Shown here piece by piece: positions 62,290 through 64,000 of a stretch of DNA of 64,000 nucleotides. A model generated the notes under the pieces. That model was not told the DNA's origin. It searched no databases and saw only the letters and a list, made by a program, of their open reading frames with translations. Made by a program: the position numbers and the translations under genes. Source of the DNA: Paenibacillus thalictri (GTDB taxonomy: Bacteria; Bacillota; Bacilli; Paenibacillales; NBRC-103111). Location of the stretch: positions 1-64,000 of the forward strand of contig NZ_SIRE01000037.1 of assembly GCF_004307995.1 (NCBI RefSeq), read 5' to 3'. Position 1 is the stretch's first letter, and every line of letters starts with the position of its first letter.

Positions 62290-63864
62290 TTATTTCTTCT
62301 GCGTTTTTGCATACGCTTCCGCGTATTCTTTGGAGACTTGCTCGCCGCCGGCCTTGCGGTATTTATTCAGCTCCGCATTCCAGCCGCTTTCGTCGATTTT
62401 GCCCATGATGAATTTGACCTTGGCGTCCGTCAAAATCTGCACCAGCTCTTGTCCTTTTTGCGCCCAAGTGGCGGAAATCAGCGTCATCGTCGGATCGACA
62501 ACCGCATATTGGGTATTGTCGTTTTCAAGCTGCAGCTGCAGTTTTGTCAGCGGATCCAACGCGCCTTCGGTGCGGATATTGTTCACCGGCACCGTCTCCA
62601 GCGGATATTTGTAAGGGAAGCCGATCTCGTTGTCGAAAGCGTCCTGGTTGGTCCGCACGGCTTTGCCGTCCTTCAGCTCGTAATGCTTGCCTTGAATGCC
62701 CCACTCCAGCAAATCGGCCATCGGTTTATCCGAAAGCTTGTCGATAAAAGTGAGCAGCTGCTTCAGATCGGCTTCCGTCTTCACGCTGGATTTCGGGAAC
62801 ATCAGAATGCCGTTGGAACCGCGTTCGCCTCCCAGAAACGTGCCCTTCGGCCCCTGCAAAATGGCAAAAGCGTCGATTGCGGCGTTCGGATTATGGCTTT
62901 TCACCCGGGAATCAAACGTGAGGATTTTGTTGGTCGCTTCGTTGATAACTCCCACTTTGCCGTTCTCGAGATCACCTTCGAATTTCGGCACATCAATCGC
63001 CGCAAAATCCTGATTGATCAATTTTTCATCATACAGCTTTTTCGTGAATTTCAGCCCTTCCATATATTCCGGCGTTTCCTCCGCGCGGATAAACTTGCCG
63101 TCCTTCACGCCCCACAATAGCGGAGCGCCAAATACAACCCCGAAATCCGGGCGAAGCGAGTCGTTTTTCACCATCATCGTCAAGCCGTAGGTGTCGTTTT
63201 TCCCGTTTTTGTCCGGATCGCCGTTCGTAAACGCCTTCAGCATATTGTAAAGATCGTCCACCGTCTTCGGCTGCTGCAGCCCCAAATTCGTCAGCCAGTC
63301 CTTGCGGTAAGACCAGACGTACCGCGCGATCGGGCGGTATCTCGGGATGCCGTACAATTTGCCGTCGATTTTGACGTTGTCGTAAACGATCTGGGGCATC
63401 TGCGCCAAGTTTTTGTAATCCTTGATATACGGCGTGACATCCCAGAACGCGCCGTTCTGCACCGCGCTGATCAAATACGATTGGCTTGGCGAGCCGCAGC
63501 TTGCGACGATTTGCGGCAGATCGCCGGAAGCGATCATGACGGGCAGCTTGTTGCAAAAATCGTTGCTGGCGATCGAGGTAATCTCCAGCTTCGTATTGGT
63601 GTACGCTTCAATCGCTTTTTGCGCTTCGTTACCCGGTACCGGAACGTCCTTGCCGTCAAAATTCAAAAGCATCTTCACCGCAAGCGGCTTGGCCGGCGCA
63701 GCCGTATTACCGCTGTTGTTGCCTGACGTATTGCCTGCCGGATTCGTCGCTGCGGTTCCCCCTGCCGGAGCATCGCTTTTCGGAGCGCTGCAGGCAGCCA
63801 GCACGGCCGATGCCGCCATCACCGCCGCCGCAGTAAGCGCCAGCGTTTTTCTTGTCTTGTTCAT
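62290..63864 (-). CDS. LplA-type sugar-binding lipoprotein
   Basis: About 524 residues. The signal peptide ends in VLAACSAP, followed by an Asn/Gly/Thr-rich linker and the LplA-type domain (LAVKMLLNFDGKDVPVPGNEAQKAI, WSYRKDWLTNLGLQQPKTVDDLY, DPDKNGKNDTYGL). GGAGGG six bases upstream sets the ATG at 63864. Its permease partner ends about 100 bp upstream at 63968, and the rest of that operon lies beyond the right edge. Confidence 0.92.
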   Translation of the reverse strand: MNKTRKTLALTAAAVMAASAVLAACSAPKSDAPAGGTAATNPAGNTSGNNSGNTAAPAKPLAVKMLLNFDGKDVPVPGNEAQKAIEAYTNTKLEITSIASNDFCNKLPVMIASGDLPQIVASCGSPSQSYLISAVQNGAFWDVTPYIKDYKNLAQMPQIVYDNVKIDGKLYGIPRYRPIARYVWSYRKDWLTNLGLQQPKTVDDLYNMLKAFTNGDPDKNGKNDTYGLTMMVKNDSLRPDFGVVFGAPLLWGVKDGKFIRAEETPEYMEGLKFTKKLYDEKLINQDFAAIDVPKFEGDLENGKVGVINEATNKILTFDSRVKSHNPNAAIDAFAILQGPKGTFLGGERGSNGILMFPKSSVKTEADLKQLLTFIDKLSDKPMADLLEWGIQGKHYELKDGKAVRTNQDAFDNEIGFPYKYPLETVPVNNIRTEGALDPLTKLQLQLENDNTQYAVVDPTMTLISATWAQKGQELVQILTDAKVKFIMGKIDESGWNAELNKYRKAGGEQVSKEYAEAYAKTQKK

Positions 63865-63967
63865 GTGAACCCTCCTCATGTTTAAGTCCCTTTTTCCACT
63901 TCATTATGCTTTTCCCGGATGATGATGTTTCGTGAAGCATCTATCTAGGAAACCCGCACGAGCGGGA

Positions 63968-64000
63968 TTATCCTTTCACCGAGCCCAGCAAAGCGCCTTT
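63968..64000 (-). CDS. CUT1 permease (YtcP/MalG type), only last codons in window
   Basis: The final ten codons before the stop at 63968 read KGALLGSVKG. This is the C-terminal hallmark of the YtcP-type permeases seen at 47141 and 54764. The remainder is cut by the right edge. It lies upstream of the LplA-type binder on the same strand. Confidence 0.75.
   Translation of the reverse strand, partial: KGALLGSVKG

Noticed and set aside
61738..63120. 460-codon plus-strand frame across the right-hand dehydrogenase and binder genes
   Set aside because: It spans the opposite strand of two confident genes and the gap between them, with low-complexity shadow-type composition.

Overview
The window looks like part of the chromosome of an aerobic, endospore-forming member of the Paenibacillaceae (Paenibacillus or Cohnella type). 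The signs are a complete GerA-type spore germinant receptor operon with a forespore-type promoter, several CUT1 sugar transporters of the LplA/LplB/YtcP type, two very large membrane-anchored AraC regulators, strong AGGAGG ribosome binding sites, frequent TTG/GTG starts and moderately high GC. I saw no tRNA, rRNA, CRISPR array, transposase or prophage. The species is inference.

Layout. (1) 1-12493, minus strand: an amino-sugar cluster with NagA, a lipoprotein sugar binder, a Gfo/Idh/MocA dehydrogenase, a DegT aminotransferase, a TIM-barrel isomerase, a LacI regulator, a NagB-like protein, two permeases, an AGE epimerase and a ceramidase-family amidase cut by the left edge. A perfect LacI-type operator and a second imperfect one flank the promoter. 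(2) 12675-16488, plus: gerA-type operon. (3) 16460-21603, minus: an Fbp/phosphonate-type ABC transporter whose last gene overlaps a metallo-beta-lactamase/beta-CASP nuclease, with a divergent LysR regulator (21979-22878). (4) 22910-26030: a non-coding repeat, a truncated Rpn nuclease, a MerR-GGDEF fusion and an orphan glycosyltransferase. (5) 26031-32236: AraC regulator, CUT1 transporter and sulfatase. (6) 32277-32929: second, expanded copy of the repeat. (7) 33050-39733, minus: a cobalamin riboswitch in front of a nickel/peptide-type transporter with a permease-ATPase fusion and a FhuF-like [2Fe-2S] reductase. (8) 39873-49039 and 49405-57914, minus: two related sugar-acid modules, each with LplB/YtcP permeases, an LplA-like binder, a membrane AraC regulator and an enolase-superfamily enzyme; the first also carries a pair of unrecognised paralogous proteins. 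(9) 58258-64000: a frameshifted alpha/beta hydrolase, exonuclease III, a cupin, another dehydrogenase and binder, and the last codons of a permease at the right edge.

The main theme is scavenging of plant or microbial glycans: five CUT1 importers are wholly or partly present, none with its own ATPase, so a shared MsmX-type ATPase elsewhere is expected. The most unusual units are the B12-riboswitch-controlled Nik/Dpp-FhuF operon, the amino-sugar operon containing a ceramidase-family amidase, the MerR-HGDEF fusion, the interleaved unknown paralogs and the dispersed repeat family found in convergent intergenic gaps.
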